A stretch of DNA of 64,000 nt from Myotis daubentonii (taxonomy: Eukaryota > Chordata > Mammalia > Chiroptera > Vespertilionidae). Both the position numbers and the translations under genes were made by a program. The notes under the pieces were generated by a model that did no database searches, had not been told where the DNA came from, and was given only the letters and a program-made list of their open reading frames with translations. Of this stretch, positions 1-48,819 are shown piece after piece (positions within the stretch are counted from its first letter, which is position 1; every line of letters begins with the position of its first letter). Where the stretch lies: contig NC_081841.1 in assembly GCF_963259705.1 (NCBI RefSeq), positions 116,440,533 through 116,504,532 of the forward strand, given 5' to 3'.

Positions 1-197
1 TTTCACTTTTTTTGTTTTATAGATCACTGTTTTTTTCTTTATGATATAAATTAATTTGCACAAAACAGCAATAGAAAATTAAGTTTACATAGATGTTATG
101 TACTTGGCAACTATAGTGTTTGTGACTCTCTCCTATGTATTCAGCATCATATTGTGGAATGAGCTCTAAAAGATTAATTCAGGTCTGCTTTTGTTAA

Positions 198-38548
<38,351 letters not shown>

Positions 38549-38905
38549 GTCTTGCATTATTTTTTTTCTTTTTTAAAAACAAGAGCAATGAATCAAAAGG
38601 ATTGAGTTTCTACTTCATTTTTGTTTTTTAAAACATAATCAGTATTTTACATTGTTTGATGTACAAACTTTATACAGAAGCACAACCCTATGATTTTTAA
38701 ATAAAAACAGGGAAATGCTTTAACAAATCATTAGGGTTCATTTGCTTAAGACACTGCTTTTTCAAAATTGTTCCTATACATAAAACATGTTGAAGTGGCC
38801 TAAGAAATACTAGAAATGTCCTTCAGAAAAATGTAGTTTGATATTTATTTAGTATGAAAGATTTGTGCACAGTGTAATAAATACAGTTTTTACAAATATG
38901 TTTTG
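38549..38905 (+). promoter_or_regulatory. SUPT20H: SUPT20H 3' UTR with two poly(A) signals
   Basis: After the stop, AATAAA occurs at 38700-38705 and again at 38876-38881. The distal signal predicts cleavage about 10-30 nt further on, close to the EXOSC8 stop codon at 38915 on the other strand. Which signal is used cannot be told from sequence. Confidence 0.7.
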
Positions 38906-38914
38906 AAAACGTAG
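38825..38914 (-). promoter_or_regulatory. EXOSC8: EXOSC8 short 3' UTR and poly(A) signal
   Basis: On the minus strand an AATAAA lies at 38849-38844 (TTTATT on plus), about 65 nt after the stop. If used, the EXOSC8 3' UTR is under 100 nt and lies inside the distal SUPT20H 3' UTR. The exact cleavage site is inferred. Confidence 0.55.
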
Positions 38915-41900
38915 TTATTTGGCTTTCATACTCTTAATTACTTCATCCATCAGTTTTTTTATTTCTTTGTGCCTTGTAACTGCTCGGCTCAGACAGTCCT
39001 GAAGTTTAGCTCCAGTCAGCCCACTTCCACCTGAAAAATTATTGTACCAACACTGTTAATATATGCTATTGTACTTTTAATGATCAACATGTCAAGTTAT
39101 AGACCTAAACTTTCAGTAATGTAAACCAGGGGGTATGGTTAAGATTGCCAAGTTATGTTTTAAGACCTCCAAGTGATTCCAATGCATGCCATAAGAACCA
39201 CTGGTAAACAACATAAAAACAAGGAATTTGAGGTAACAAACTGTCATTTTAAACTTGCTGCATTAGGTACATGGTAAAATATCCCATGTTCCATTTGCCC
39301 CACTCCTATGTAAAGAAGCTCACATAGAGTTTTCATCCAAATATTTAGGACTGAAATAGAAGGAACATGCCTGGTTTGTGAAGACAACATAGCTTGCCTT
39401 CCTCGTCCATTACTACTGTTAGGGTTCCAGTTGCCAGATGTTCCTCCTCTCCAGTAGGGTCCACTATGAGCAGAGTGCTATTTAAAAATTTTTGGAAGTG
39501 TAAATTATCAATCCATGAAACATTTTATTTTAGAAGAATACTTAAAACAGTTTTTATACATTTAACTTACTCATCAAAGACCGCAAAGGAGGTAGCAACT
39601 GGATGAGTTCTAATGTTCAAATAACGTTTCTTCTTTAAATTAACTTCTGCTAAAGCAGTTTCTTCATTTATAGTAACTTCAGGCAACTGTACTAGAAAGG
39701 CAAATATGTTAGTATCTCTACTGTAAATAACAAACATGGCTTTTACTAAGTTCACTTTTCCAGAAGTAATCTTTTAGAAAAAAAATACCTTAGAACATTA
39801 AGATAAATACAGTGTATATAAACATTTTTGTTAACTTAGAAAGACTAAAATGAATGATGGCTAAATCATAACAAAAGCCTAAAAAGTTTGAGAAAGTTTA
39901 ACAAAACAGAATATTCTGACACAAGAGGAGGAATATTGCCTTTTATTAAGATTGCTTACCATTTTTTAAAGCTGCCAACAAAGCACATGTACAGGCATCC
40001 AAAATATTTCCATCATAGTCAAGGCAAATGAGATCACAGTATAGAACCCAAGCAAGCTAAAATAGAGTTTACACAAAGCAAATTAAAGTCTTCTGATGGG
40101 TAGAACATGGGATTTGCTTCAACTTATACACCACAGAACCCTTAAACAAGATAACCTTCAAGGCTCAAAAACTTACAAAGAAAAACCTTTACCTTTAAGA
40201 AATAAACCAAAAAAAGTGGTTATGGTTGATGAAAGCTGCCTTCTGACTACCAAGCTGACAAGTGACAAACATTTCCATTCTTGTTGCTAAGTCAGATGAG
40301 GGAAATACTTTAGAAAGTCCCAAACGAAAATCAAAACATACTTCCCCAAAGAAACCTTAATACATCAAATGCTTAGTAGGGCCTGGCTGATGTTCCTCAG
40401 TGGCTAAGCGTCAACCTACAAACCAGGTCAGTTAGATCCTGGTCATGGCACATGCTGGGATTGCAGTCTCAAACCCCAGTAGGGGGAATGCGGGAGGCAG
40501 CCGATTAATGATTCTTGTCATTGATATTTCTATCTCTCCTCCCTTTCTCGGGGGGGGGGGGGGGGGAGGAGGTGGTTTCCCTTAAAAAAAAAAATGCTTA
40601 GCAGGTTTTACAACAGCGGTTCTCAACCTGTGGGTCGCGACCCCTTTGGGGGTTCAACGAAACTTTTCACAGGGGTCGCCTAAGACCATCGGAAAACACA
40701 TATATAATTACATACTGTTTTTGTGATTAATCACTATGCTTTAATTATGTTCAATCTGTAACAATGAAAATACATCCTGCATATCAGATATTTACATTAC
40801 GATTCATAACAGTAGCAAAATTACAGTTATGAAGTAGCAACGAAAATAATTTTATGGTTGGGGGTCACCACAACATGAGGAACTGTATTAAAGGGTCGCA
40901 GCATTAGGAGGGTTGAGAACCACTGTTTTACAAGTAAATATGTAATCAAAGAGAAAAATCCTGTAGTTTCTAGTCAACTTAGTTCTAAGTTTTCCAATAG
41001 AGTTAGAATTTATAGTGCCTTAAACACATTAGGTAATCAGATACCAGTAATCTATAAAGAAAGAAAGAAAAAAAAGAATGTTTGTGGTAAAAGGGGAAAA
41101 GAATTACCCTCAGCTTAATGTAGCTCCAATTCAAGCAATAAATTAGTCAAAATTGGTTGTCTTTATATGAACTACATAGTTACAGAATAAGACATGTTTT
41201 TACTGAACTTCATCTAAAAATAAGACATCTGTGTTGAAGGCTACTGTGGTTTTGTTAATTTCCCTGTCTACTCTCCACAAAACAATTAATAAAAGCTTAT
41301 AGCTTCTCTATTATTCTTACCTTCCCTGGAGAAATGCATAAGTCCTCTTTCGGAATTATCTGTGAACTGAATGACAACACAGTAAAGGAAAGGTCAAAAC
41401 TGTCTGAAAACAAATGATAGTAATACTTTATCCTGATTATCTTACTTTTCAATGACATCTGCAATGAACTGGCTAGCTACTTGGGCCTCTTCTCCAGGAG
41501 GTCCAGACCGAAATCTCGACGAACACAGAGGTGGTAGATCCACATTAGGAACTGAAAGAAACACTCTGCAGCTATGAAATAAACTTCACTTCTGGTTTAT
41601 GAAAATGTTAAATGTAAATCCACTGCAAGGGGACTGTCACCATGGATAGCTTTTTCCAAGTGGAAAGGATTATAAGACATCAATTATATTTTTAGTCTTT
41701 TTAAGACTATTAAGCTTGGATAAAGTAAAATCTGTATTTCTGACTTTTTACCACACAAATATATATATTTTTAAAAAGCATTTAAGGTTTAAATCCTTCA
41801 CAAGTTTTCTTTCTTTCAAAATACCTCAATCTGTCGCAGAAGGTAGCCCCTCTACTCATACCCAACTGTTCTGCATTTGAAAAATATTGGTTCCTACCAT

Positions 41901-44900
41901 AAAAGGATAGCCCAAGTCAAGAAAAACGATGGCATAGTGGGCCTTGGCCGGGTGGCTGAGTTAATTAGAGCATTATCCCCATGCACAAAAAGATTGTGGG
42001 TTTGATTCCCCAGTCAGGGCACAAACCTAGCTTTCAAGTTTGATACCCGGGTGGGGTGTGCTGGAGGCAACCAATCGATGTTTCTCACATTTATGTTTCT
42101 CAATAAAAACATATCCTTGGGTGAGGATTAAAAAAAAAATCACAAAGTCTCCAATTACAGCCTTTTCCTAGGAGATTCTATTTTCTTGGTTGATGACATC
42201 TGAATGTATAAACAAAAACTGATTTGAACGAGTTTGAAAAATTACAAAATTCTCTTATCTTCCAGTAGAAAACTTCAGGAATGTCTGCTTCATTCCTATA
42301 TATTTTGATTATGAATAATTTTCTCAACTACTAGTACTTAACTACAATATTTGTATTAAATGTGTTAAAGCATTTGTATTAAAATTACAAAATCTCAACT
42401 TACCAACATATCCTTTATCAGGAGCATCTGGTGGTGGTGCTGCAAATTCCTACAGAAGCAAACAAATGTTTCCAATCAAAGAAGCTACTAAATAATTGTG
42501 AAGAAAGCCTTAGTTATGGAAGGCTCTACCAAAAAACGTATTAACTAGTTTACCACATCATGAGCAGCTACTATGCTTAGGGAGTTGTGTCAGGGACTCT
42601 AATGGCACCAACACTCACTTTAGCTCTCCAGTAATGAGGCAGTACAGCATAGTTACACTACAGTGCTACTCATCAAAATTAAAAAATATTTGGATTTCTC
42701 CTCCATCCTCACTTGCACTAATTCAGTAGCCACGAATCTTTAACTTAAACCCCAATGTGATACTGGCACAGCCAGATTTAGGAAATGATGGTAACAGATA
42801 AAGGAACTAAGCAAAAGCTCTGGAATCACCTGTTTCATATGTCAGACCCGTACTTTTTGGCTGAGAGACTTTGGGTAAGTTATTTAACCTCTTACCATTC
42901 AATTTCCTCATCTGCAAAATGGGAAGTTAATGAGATCTACTTTTAAGGACTGTTAATGAGAGTCAAATGAGATAATGCTGTTAAGTCCGTAATATAAAAT
43001 TTGGCAGTTCAAATCTTATTGTTAGATATCACCCCAGCTTTACCGAGAAAGAATCTGAGCTGGGTGAAGTAAGGGTGCAGTGTAGTTAGAAGTTCTATTT
43101 ATGAGCCTTATGTTCCTGGACAAGTTACTGAACCTCATGTAAAACAGGAGACAGAAATTATACCTCAAAAACTGTTCTGAGGATTAAACTTGATTTTGTA
43201 AAGTACCTAATATAAGATGCCTGAAACATAACAGGTACACAACACATGGTAGCTATTATTCCCTCACAATTTTCTTTTGAACAATCTCAATTTTCTACAT
43301 ATTTGCATGGATTAAATACCACCACTGGATAAAAGGATGTCACCAAAAATCTCTTAATCTCTCAAATTATCCCCAAATTCTTAAAAAAAACAAAGGTAGT
43401 CAAATTTTGAAAATTATTTGATTTCAAAACATTTGATGAATACCCATAAATTATAACTGAGTCATTAAACTTGGGTCGTCTTATCTAATACTCAAAGATG
43501 AAAGCTCTCTGGAAATGAAAAATACTAAAAGCTAACACCTGACTGCCTGCCTAGTCAACAGAATTACTAGTGTATATTATAATTTAATCAGTATCCTATA
43601 TAATAAAACCCTAATATGCAAATGGACTGAACAGCAGAACGACTAGTCACTATGATGCGCACTGACTGACCCGGCAGCTCCTGCATTGAGAGTCAAATCC
43701 CCCCCCCCTGTTCCCCCCCCACCCCCACCCCCAGGAAGACGACCTGTGGCGGCGGTAATTGGAGTGGGCAGGACTGGCCAGTGGGTGGCACCCGGCCGCC
43801 AGTCGCCCCACATATGGGTCCTGATAACTGGCCAGGCCTAGGGACCCTTCCCTATATATTGGGAACAGTATCTTAGATTTAAAAATTAGAACTGGCAAGG
43901 CTACTCTTCAACACTAAAAAAACAGGATGATGCAGCAATGACATGCATGGATTCTGGCTTGCACATTTTGTGGTTGGCCCTGATTCTGACTACAAGTGTG
44001 TGACAAAGCCAATTACTTAATTTCTCTCTGCTTCAGATTTTCCACCCATAAGATGGGGAAAATGGTATTACTGTCCCAGAAGGATCATGTTATGTACTAC
44101 TTTTGATAATCAGGGCAAAAAAAAGTAGCTGCCCACACAACAGCAAGATGCCTTTCACCTGTATGAAAAGTATGGTCACTGGTGCATGCAGCATCCCGGA
44201 TTGTGAGAGGGATGTCTGACTGCCAGTTTAGGCCCGATCGGCAGTCAGACAAGGCCACCCCACCACTCCCCCACACGAATTTCATGCCCCGGGCCTCTAA
44301 TATGAAGATAATCTGGTAACTCATTTAAGTAAAACATATATTAAACCTACCGCTTTAATTCCACAAATGACTGCAGTATTTCCCAGCTTCACTAGAGCAG
44401 AACCATCTGCAGTACTAACTGAACCTGAAAAGTATTTAAACAAAATGAAAAAGTCCATAAAAAGTGTTTTTGTTTTCTACATGATTTTATATTGCTACAT
44501 AAGCCAGTAGCTTATGAAATTTATTACTAGCTCAAGTTTTTTAAAAGTGGTATAACTACTTAAAACTACTGTTTTAAGAATTATTCACCTTTCCTTGAAT
44601 TTGAGTCAATCATTTTTTCATTCAGGCACAGCAGTGCACAGATAAAAAATCTCTTTACACAAAATCACTGGAATCTCTTAAACATGGTAGAATTTGGCCA
44701 AAATACTGTTTAAGTGGCTCAGAGGCTAAAATTTGGGAATGCCATAAAGGTAACATTGGAAAATTACATACTTGCAACAGCAGGTTTAAAACATAACAAA
44801 TCCATGTCTTGGAGGTATGGAAGGAACGGTGAAAAACTCTTTATAGTTACTTTAAAATTGTAAATAAAGAGCATATAAATTGAGAGAACAGTGAGTTTTA

Positions 44901-46943
44901 AAAAACCTTTACAAATAAAAATTCTTTACTAGTATTAAAAAAAAAAGAAAAATTGTATTTTCAAAACTGAAGCAACTTCAACATTCTTATTTTAGAACTC
45001 AAAATATCCTCACCTATGTTGACAGTTGTGGTTCTGAATTCACCAAGTTCTCTTCCATCAGGACGGCAGTTCTCTTTCTAAATAAATTTATACGAAAGTA
45101 AAGCACATCTATGTGTATATTTTATACAGAACCAGGGAAAACACATTAAGCCTTGTTAGTTGAAATTACTTTTGAATTTTTTTATATAACTGACATAACA
45201 ATTGTTTCAGTTGTACAATGTAACAATGTTCATTATTTATATATATGAAATTGTCTTTAAAGCATATACTATCAAAAGGCATGACATCTACATAACCCCT
45301 TTTACTCACCAAAAATCTCCTGTAATACTCCAGAGGTTCCACAGTTCTGAAACATATTAAAAATATATGTGAAGTAGTGAACCTTTTTTTATTTTTTTAA
45401 TATATTTTATTGATTTTTTTACAGAGAGGAGGGGAGAGGGATAGAGTTAGAAACATCAATGAGAAACATTGATCAGCTGCCTCTTGCACACCTCCTACTG
45501 GGGATGTGCCCGCAACCAAGGTACATGCCCTTGACCCGAATCGAACCTGGGACCCTTGAGTCTACAGGCTGATGCTCTATCAGCTGAGCCAAACTGGTTA
45601 GGGCATGAAGTAGTGAATCTTAACATAAACCCAGAAACTGGCAAAGATCTTAAAAGTGTAGTGAGACAGAATAAGTCTCCAAAATATGTAAGTTTTTCAT
45701 AAATTCTGAGATGTATGTTGCCACATATAACTGTTTACTAAAAGTAGATACTCTTTCTGTAGCAATCAGTTATTAACTGCTGTCCTTAACTCTGCCTGAA
45801 ACAATTACAGTATTGGAGCTCAAAGACCTTGGGCATCTTTAAGAGGATTAATTCAGGTGTTACTATCACTCTCTCTCTGAAGAAGGGATTCTTAGCGAGA
45901 ATGAAAAAAAGTTACATCTTTATTTTTACTATCCAGTAACTGAATTCAGTATATTCTTCAATTATGACTGTGGGCAATAAACTATTATATTAGCTGTACC
46001 TGCAACTTTAACAACTACAGACACTGGAAGTTTTCATTTTTATTTAATAATTTGTCGAAGGTATGTGTACTAATAGTTATTTTTAAATTATAGGAGTTAT
46101 AGAATCCCCACTAGATCTTGCTTAAGAAAGTTAATTTTAGAGCAGGTTTATGTCCAACAGTATATCATACACTTGAGATTTTATACAAATAGGTAACTGT
46201 TTTGATAAAATCGATTTCCTTTGGATTCCTATTTATATGCTTAAAAACTTGACTCTAGGAATGAAAATCTATTGATTTAACCAGAGTGGCACACACACAC
46301 AAAAAGGCTTATGCAATAAACTGCCAAACAAGGCACAGTCCTTTTAGGAATAAATTACTGAAGGAGAATGAAGTGGCATGTGGTTCTGACGCAACACTTG
46401 CCCACAAGTGCCCAGGCATGTACCCTAACCAGGAATCGAACCGTAACCTCCGGGTTCATAGGTCGATGCTCAATCACTGAGCCACGCCAGCGGGGCCTGA
46501 TGCAACACTCTTACAAACATACAACTGTGTCTCCTGGAGCTGCACATCCACTACCGAGCCACAGTGCTACTGATACCCTTGAAATAATCTAGTTATTAAT
46601 AACCGGAAAGGAACAAAGGGAAGGCCAAGTACCCCACCCCAAGCACCCAATGAGGAAGAGGCTACCCCACCTACACCGACAACACTTCCAGCGGGTACTG
46701 AACTCTACACACACACCCGTCCACCTTCCGTCTCACTGGCGGGAAGGAGCCCTCTTTTCCTTTTCCTACGATCACCTCCAGGTCTCCCGGCCCCGTGGCC
46801 GGCTTCCGCGGGGATAAGTGGGAACCTGGTGGGGTGGCCTCCAGGTGAGGAAACCCCAGCTAACGGTTAAGGGAAGCCACCCTCTGCCAGGGAACAAACT
46901 CGTGCACGCCAGCCGCCAACACTCACTTGAACCCGGCCGCCAT
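38915..46943 (-). CDS. EXOSC8: EXOSC8 (Rrp43), RNA exosome ring subunit, complete
   Basis: Eleven coding exons on the minus strand: 46943-46927 (ATG), 45346-45310, 45077-45014, 44424-44351, 42449-42404, 41551-41446, 41366-41321, 40056-39960, 39691-39571, 39477-39371, 39030-38915 (TAA 38917-38915). They sum to 831 nt, 276 residues plus stop, the usual length of mammalian EXOSC8. The start reads [18 protein letters not shown] and the end [14 protein letters not shown]. The family is an RNase PH-fold subunit of the six-member exosome ring, catalytically inactive in animals, needed for 3'-5' processing and decay of RNA in nucleus and cytoplasm. All introns have GT-AG ends except the last one, whose donor is GC (CCAG|GCATGT). 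The start codon lies in an AAGATGGCGGCC motif. It is head-to-head with ALG5 and tail-to-tail with SUPT20H. Confidence 0.96.
39371..39477 (-). CDS. EXOSC8: EXOSC8 exon 10, followed by a GC donor
   Basis: The exon encodes [19 protein letters not shown] and ends LCCLHKP-G. The next bases are GCATGT rather than GT, and the last exon (39030) resumes G|GT GGA AGT GGG to give the conserved HKPGGSG. No nearby GT keeps this peptide, so a GC-AG intron is the simplest reading. Confidence 0.87.
40381..40605 (+). mobile_element. VES SINE 14 with a poly(G) interruption
   Basis: Plus orientation; GCCTGGCTGATGTTCCTCAG head. A G run of about 16 bases (40551-40566) lies in the CT-rich region before the A tail. 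Confidence 0.8.
40614..40925. mobile_element. SPIN-type hAT element, copy 2
   Basis: It starts CAGCGGTTCTCAACC and ends GGTTGAGAACCACTG, 312 bp, with a perfect 8-bp duplication TTTTACAA at 40606-40613 and 40926-40933. It is non-autonomous. It lies in EXOSC8 intron 7. Confidence 0.92.
41938..42145 (+). mobile_element. VES-like SINE 15, older
   Basis: Plus orientation; GGCCTTGGCCGGGTGGCTGA head, tail CATATCCTTGGGTGAGGATT. Confidence 0.78.
42800..43260 (+). repeat. Two MIR-like SINEs in EXOSC8 intron 4
   Basis: 42800-42990 has TTTCCTCATCTGCAAAATGG; 43070-43260 has a diverged version with TGTTCTGAGGATTAAACTTG. Both are old and partial. Confidence 0.6.
43594..43852 (+). mobile_element. Helitron (H11), 3' end lost
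   Basis: It starts A|TCCTATATAATAAAACCC and matches H9 in layout as far as GGCCTAGGGACCC, then stops without the hairpin or CTAG. It lies in EXOSC8 intron 4. Confidence 0.75.
44190..44300 (+). mobile_element. Helitron 3' fragment (H12)
   Basis: Only the terminal part is clear: CACACGAATTTCATGCCCCG, then GGCCTCTAA|T. The 5' limit is uncertain. It ends about 50 bp from EXOSC8 exon 4. Confidence 0.6.
44425..46340. other. EXOSC8 introns 1-3, outside SINEs
   Basis: Apart from exons 2 and 3 and VES SINE 16, this is unremarkable AT-rich intron. No conserved element could be recognised by eye. Confidence 0.55.
45382..45605 (-). mobile_element. VES SINE 16
   Basis: Minus orientation; 12-bp duplication TGAAGTAGTGAA at 45370-45381 and 45606-45617. 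It starts about 35 bp upstream of EXOSC8 exon 2, in the sense orientation of the gene. Confidence 0.92.
46350..46496 (-). mobile_element. VES-like SINE 17, partial
   Basis: Minus orientation; tRNA part only: ACCAGGAATCGAACCGTAAC and CAATCACTGAGCCACGCCAG. Confidence 0.75.
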
Positions 46944-47100
46944 CTTCTCGCGAGCCTGCGCTTGCGCGGGGGCGACTTCCGTCTCCAGGACGCGCGCCTG
47001 CTCCGCCCCCACACTGTCGACGAGGAACGGAGTGCCCTTCTCCCGTAGCATGAGACGCAGAAGATGAAACTACGGTGGTTATTGGCCCGCCTTAGTTTCC
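46927..47100 (-). promoter_or_regulatory. EXOSC8: EXOSC8 promoter and first exon region
   Basis: This is GC- and CpG-rich sequence around the EXOSC8 start codon, without a clear TATA box. The start codon itself sits in AAGATGGCGGCC (minus strand, about 46949-46938), which fits the YY1 consensus AAnATGGCGGC often found just downstream of housekeeping transcription starts. The transcription start is not determined. Confidence 0.55.
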
Positions 47101-47474
47101 ACAGTCTCTTGCTAGAAGTCTCTTTTGGTTTCTTTGCCTTCTACAGGTTTTGACGAATCAGCTATTAGATAAGTGATGAGCGTCTCTCTTTAGAAACAGT
47201 CGGGTAGTTCAAGAGTTTGAAAGAAAATTGAATTGATAGCAAATAATACAGTACTGAGTGTGAAGCATTACTGCAAAACTTCTACGCCCTTTCCCGCCTC
47301 TGTCAGGCTCGGCCCGCGTTTTAATTCTCCTAAGTAAAGAGCTCGCAGCTCCAGCTCCGGAGTTTACGTAAATTTCCTGCGGTGACACTTTGCAAGTTAC
47401 CGGGCGGGCTCCAAAGGAGCTGCTGATTTTGTAGGCTGTGTCGTGGCTCAAAGGCTTCCACCTCCCTTCTGGAT

Positions 47475-47856
47475 AGGGTTGCCAGAAAATAAAGTACAGC
47501 CAGTTAAATTTGAATGTCAGATAAAGTAATTTCCTACTAGGAGTACGCTTCCAGTGGTGTATGTTAGTGGTTGTTACCAAGGGCTGGGGAGCCGGGAAGG
47601 TTTTAGAAATGATGGTGATGGTTGCAGAACATTGTTAATTTAATTAATGCCACCGTATTGTACATTTAAAATGGTTAAAATATCAAAAAATTATCACCGT
47701 TTTAAAAAATTATATGACATACCAAAACTTTTAAATGGGTGGGTTATATGGTTGTGCAATTATATTTTAATAAGGATGTTAAAAATAACACGTTGTTTAT
47801 CTGAAATTCAAATTAAGTGGACAGCGTGTGTTTTTACTTGCGAATTCTGGCAATCC
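47475..47856. repeat. Decayed inverted-repeat element between the EXOSC8 and ALG5 promoters
   Basis: The left arm (about 47475-47527, GGGTTGCCAGAAAATAAAG onward) and the right arm (47797-47856) are reverse complements with several mismatches, sharing GATTGCCAGAA-like and TTTGAATTTCAGATAA-like blocks. The interior (47545-47700) resembles the tail of an old interspersed repeat (GATGGTTGCAGAACATTG; TTTAAAATGGTTAAAATATC). I cannot name the family with certainty. Confidence 0.55.
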
Positions 47857-47859
47857 TAC

Positions 47860-48041
47860 TTTTGGAACAAGGCGCCGGGCACACAACTACTACGTGTTCT
47901 TCGCCTCGCCGCGCGAGGGCGCTGTGGGCGGCAGGTGCCCGGCGCCGCGGCCTCTCTGCGGGCGGGAGGCGGGGCTGTGCGACCCACTTCCGCGTGCGCG
48001 TGTGGGTGCCGGATAGGGCGGCTGCAGCCGGTGCTTGGAGG
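47860..48041 (+). promoter_or_regulatory. ALG5: ALG5 promoter and 5' UTR, CpG-rich
   Basis: This short, very GC-rich segment with many CpGs directly precedes the ALG5 ATG at 48042. There is no TATA box. It is typical of a housekeeping CpG-island promoter. Together with the EXOSC8 promoter it forms a divergent pair. Confidence 0.6.
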
Positions 48042-48733
48042 ATGGCTTCGCTACCGCTGCAGCTGGTGGTGCTCGGCGCGGTGCTCGGCGTGGCGCTGGC
48101 GGCCGCAGCCCTGATACTGGTGAGAAGAGGGGTTGGGGACTAACGCGGCCTGGGTTCGTTGCTCTTCTGGAGACTAGGCCCAGGTATTCTCTCCGCGCTG
48201 CCGGCTCTTCTGTGTCTTCTTTCACCATGCTTATCCCCACCCTTTACCCCAGAATTCCTCTTCTGAATTTCACACCCCCTTTCTTCCTTGTTTATTTTTA
48301 CTTTGGAGCTCTATGTCCCTACGTACTCAGAGCCTTATACCTTTGTTCACTTTGAGACGTGCCCACCCACTCCTCGCTAGCCCCCTTGTCCCCGGACCCT
48401 CTGTCCATCCCAACCTCTCCAAGACTTCCTTCCGGGTCTGTATCCTCTTCAATCTTGCACCGCCGGGGAGGTCTTAAGCCCCCAGAAGGTGAGTGCTCTC
48501 TAGTCCCCCTTTTCCTTATGTGGTTAAGCAGGTAGCGGTAACAGAGCACTAATAGAAGCTATCTATTACAGATTGAAATAAATTAGTGGATCAAAAAGAC
48601 CCACTAGGAACACAGGAAGATCAAGATAGGCAAAGCCTGATGTTAACATCTGTTTGGGGGGTCGTTATGTCCCAGAGTTAAACATCCTAAATTAGCTGCC
48701 TCGAAATGATGTAGTACAGTAAGATTCAAACTC

Positions 48734-48819
<86 letters not shown>

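Noticed and set aside
46772..47048. Open frames on both strands in the EXOSC8 promoter region
   Set aside because: GC-rich promoter sequence with few stops; they overlap exon 1 in other frames.
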